Source of the DNA: Microbacterium sp. Au-Mic1
GTDB taxonomy: Bacteria > Actinomycetota > Actinomycetes > Actinomycetales > Microbacteriaceae
NCBI RefSeq assembly: GCF_021341785.1
Contig: NZ_JAJTTF010000002.1
Span: 362,356-426,355, forward strand
Reading direction: 5' to 3'
DNA length: 64,000 nucleotides
Part shown: positions 62,051 to 64,000 of the stretch, in pieces
Layout: the number at the start of each line of letters is the position of its first letter
Position numbering within the stretch: position 1 is the first letter of the stretch
Translations under genes and position numbers: made by a program
The notes under the pieces: generated by a model
Seen by the model: only the letters and a program-made list of their open reading frames with translations
What the model was told of the DNA's origin: nothing
Databases searched by the model: none

Positions 62051-62648
62051 CGGCGGACGCCGCGTCGCGAGGCGCGTCCCCGTCCTCAGCGGGACGGCCG
62101 TCCGCACCGTGGCCGGCGAGGAACCGCGCGACGCGGTGATAGCCGGGACCGTGGTGCAGCTGTGCCAGCCGGGCGGCGGCGCGCGGGATGAGTGCCGGAT
62201 CCGTGAGCGCCAGCAGTCGTGCCCAGTCATGCCGTTCCGGCACCGTCGCGGGCCAGCGCAGCAGATCGATGAGCGTGCGCTCGGGCGTCGTCACGGCGAT
62301 GCCGCCGAGGTGCTGCACGTCGGAAGGATCCAGCACCGGATCGTGCACGATGATCCGGCGGGTCGTCGGCGCGCGCAGCCGGTGGCCGGTCGCGCTCTGC
62401 AGCTCATGCGGATCCGGCGGGGCATCGCCCGCACCATGGATCCATGCCGCCGTCATGCCGGCGAACGCCGCATCGCGCATTCCTGCGACGAGGGGGATCA
62501 GCGAAGCCGCACGGAGGGCCGCCGTCTCCACGAGGTCCGCCGGCGCATAGCCCTCGCCGAGCTCGACCACATCCCCGTCCAGACGTGCCGCGGCGAGCTC
62601 CGGCAGGGAGAGCCGGGCTCCGGGAACGTGAAGGAACGTGTCGCGCAT
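62037..62648 (-). CDS. AbiEi-like antitoxin-family protein (tentative)
   Basis: 203 residues. FAGMTAAWIHGAGDAPPDPHELQSA (about 62-86), IIVHDPVLDPSDVQHLGGIAVTTPERTLIDLLRW resemble actinobacterial proteins annotated as type IV AbiEi-like antitoxins. No toxin gene (AbiEii nucleotidyltransferase) is near, so it is an orphan and perhaps a regulator. Its 3' end overlaps relA. Evidence is family resemblance only. Confidence 0.5.
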   Translation of the reverse strand: MRDTFLHVPGARLSLPELAAARLDGDVVELGEGYAPADLVETAALRAASLIPLVAGMRDAAFAGMTAAWIHGAGDAPPDPHELQSATGHRLRAPTTRRIIVHDPVLDPSDVQHLGGIAVTTPERTLIDLLRWPATVPERHDWARLLALTDPALIPRAAARLAQLHHGPGYHRVARFLAGHGADGRPAEDGDAPRDAASAVRRR

Positions 62649-62669
62649 GCCTCCAGTGTGCGACAGACG

Positions 62670-62705
62670 CCACAGGGCGGGGATCCGGAGATCCCCGCCC
62701 TGTGG
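62670..62705 (-). terminator. Terminator after the DUF349 gene
   Basis: A perfect 16-bp stem (62670-62685 with 62690-62705) and 4-base loop, about 30 bases past the DUF349 stop on the minus strand. Confidence 0.9.
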
Positions 62706-62736
62706 ACAACTCCGGCGATCCGGAGTGCGTGTGCGG

Positions 62737-64000
62737 TCAGCCGCCGAGCGCGTTCAGCCAGGCCCGTCGAGCCTCGAGCGCCTCGGTGGCCTCCTTGAGA
62801 GCCTTCGCGTTCCCGGACTTCTCCGCGGCATCGCGCTCGGCCTCGAGCTTGGCGATCGCCTGCTGGAGCTGGTCGCTCATCGCGCCGGCGCGGGCCTTCG
62901 TCTCGGGGTTGTTGCGCTTCCAGTCGACGTCCTCGCGCGACTTCAGCTCCTGCTCGACGACGCGCAGGCGGTCGTCCAGGGCGCGCTCCTTCTCGCGCGG
63001 GAAGATCCGTCCGACCTCGTCCCACTGGCGCTGGATGCGGGTCAGCAGCGCGCGCGCCTTGCCGAGGTTCGCCTCGTCGGCGACGGCCTTGGCCTCTTCG
63101 AGCAGGGCATTGCGCGCCTCGATGCGAGGAGCGGACTCCGCCTCGGTCGCCGCGGCCTGCTCGGCGCGCGCCGAGTAGAGCGCGTCACCGGCGGCCTTGA
63201 ACCGCGCCCAGAGCGCGTCGTCGGCCTTGCGTCCCGCACGACCGGCGGCCTTCCACTCGTCGAGGAGGCTGCGGTAGGCCGGGATCCCGTCGACGCCCTT
63301 GGGCGCCAGGGCCTCCGCGCGCTCGACCAGGCGCGACTTGCGGTCGCGCGCGGTCTTGTGGGTCTCGTCGAGCTCGGCGTAGAAGGCCCGGCGCTGACGA
63401 TCCACGGTCGCACGGGCATCGCGGAACCGCTTCCAGAGCTGATTCGCCGCACCCTTCGGGAGACGCGGACCGTTCTGCTGGTGGCTCTGCCACGCGTCGA
63501 ACAGCGCGCCCATCTCCTCAGTGACCTTCTTCCACTGCACGGAGGAGAGGTCCTGCGCGGCGATCGCCTCGGAGCGCTCGACGAGCGCGGTGCGCTCGGC
63601 GATGGCGGCGTCGACCGCGGCCTTCGCTTCGACCGCCTCCGCGGCGGAGGCGTCGGCGAGCGATCCGGTCAACGCGTCGAGGCGGGTGCGGAGGTTCGCG
63701 AGGTCGCCGACCGCGGCGGCGTCGGTGACGTCGGCGACCAGGTGCTGCGCCTGCTTGGCGAGATCGGTCGCGCCGGATCCGCCCGCCTGCACGCGCTGCT
63801 CCAGCGTGTTCACCTTGAACGCGAGATCCTCGAACTTGCGCACGAAGTAGGCCAGCGCCTCGGCGGGAGTGCCGTCGGGGTACTGCCCGACCTCGCGCCA
63901 CTCGTCGCCCTCACGCACGGACACGGTCCCGTCCTCGGTGACGCGACCCCACTCGGCGGCGTCGCTCGTGCTCACCGGTGCCGGAACGGCAGGCGCCGCC
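62737..64000 (-). CDS. DUF349 domain protein (5' end beyond the window)
   Basis: At least 420 residues. AEWGRVTEDGTVSVREGDEWREVG and FVRKFEDLAFKVNTLEQRV mark the actinobacterial DUF349 family; three to four repeats of a helical unit with WKxxxRAGRKADDALWARFKAA follow. Mostly charged coiled-coil, cytoplasmic. A GTG at 63975 could start it, but the frame stays open with an Ala/Pro-rich segment to the edge, as expected for the family N-terminus, so it is taken as partial. Function not established. Confidence 0.85.
   Translation of the reverse strand, partial: AAPAVPAPVSTSDAAEWGRVTEDGTVSVREGDEWREVGQYPDGTPAEALAYFVRKFEDLAFKVNTLEQRVQAGGSGATDLAKQAQHLVADVTDAAAVGDLANLRTRLDALTGSLADASAAEAVEAKAAVDAAIAERTALVERSEAIAAQDLSSVQWKKVTEEMGALFDAWQSHQQNGPRLPKGAANQLWKRFRDARATVDRQRRAFYAELDETHKTARDRKSRLVERAEALAPKGVDGIPAYRSLLDEWKAAGRAGRKADDALWARFKAAGDALYSARAEQAAATEAESAPRIEARNALLEEAKAVADEANLGKARALLTRIQRQWDEVGRIFPREKERALDDRLRVVEQELKSREDVDWKRNNPETKARAGAMSDQLQQAIAKLEAERDAAEKSGNAKALKEATEALEARRAWLNALGG

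Noticed and set aside
59210..62230. Minus-strand open frame of about 1000 codons opposite relA and secF
   Set aside because: Shadow of the relA and secF coding sequences; composition is not protein-like and no start signal is seen.
1..64000. Mobile elements, prophage or CRISPR arrays
   Set aside because: No transposase, integrase, phage structural gene or regularly spaced repeat was seen; the tRNA genes have no partial duplicates that would mark integration.

Overview
The window is a 64 kb piece of a high-GC actinobacterial chromosome, most like Microbacterium or a close relative in the Microbacteriaceae. The basis is very high GC, GTG starts, many genes preceded by a TANNNT -10 box six or seven bases before the start codon (leaderless mRNA geometry), a DUF3000-RNase D pair, LytR-CpsA-Psr and ZapE proteins, and a pdxST-yebC-ruvCAB-yajC-secDF-relA gene order. 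No insertion sequence, prophage, CRISPR array or rRNA was found. Assignments rest on motif reading and remembered family knowledge; no database was searched.

Layout. 1-4439: the end of aconitase, a serine-hydrolase-like protein that has lost its catalytic motifs, and two divergent citrate synthase homologues, one fused to a DNA-binding domain. 4501-8885: dxs, then an oppositely oriented operon of a TetR regulator and three tandem related membrane proteins. 8948-16622: an LCP cell-wall ligase and a glycerolipid cluster (glpD and TetR facing an alkyl-DHAP synthase-like flavoprotein, a lipid kinase and a GMC oxidoreductase). 16685-20043: fatty-acid beta-oxidation (fadB-fadA). 20220-25879: RNase D, DUF3000, an alpha/beta hydrolase, SufE, a thiosulfate sulfurtransferase and ZapE. 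26011-27863: ammonium transporter behind a GlnR-type site, and an orphan PemK-like protein.

27883-35679 is the most interesting block. Seven co-directional genes, most overlapping by 4 bp, encode a BchC-like dehydrogenase, a PTPS/QueD-fold protein lacking key residues, a GT4 glycosyltransferase, a methyltransferase, a UPF0104 flippase-like protein, a RibD-type reductase and a sulfatase/LtaS-like membrane protein. A CDP-alcohol phosphotransferase and a 4-TM protein diverge from it. It looks like an undescribed pathway that builds and exports a glycosylated, perhaps pterin- or pyrimidine-derived, envelope molecule.

35725-39050 is pta-ackA; 39130-41160 a UvrD-family helicase; 41270-43624 four tRNA genes around an SRPBCC/ArsR pair and an unusual SDR; 43675-46194 membrane proteins. 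thrS follows a 22-codon leader with five Thr codons, a candidate attenuator. 48933-51382 is vitamin B6 metabolism (pdxY facing pdxST across a perfect inverted repeat). 51486-62050 holds yebC, grpB, a second LtrA, ruvCAB, yajC-secD-secF and relA; the window ends with an AbiEi-like protein and a DUF349 protein running off the edge. All gaps between genes are under 300 bases.
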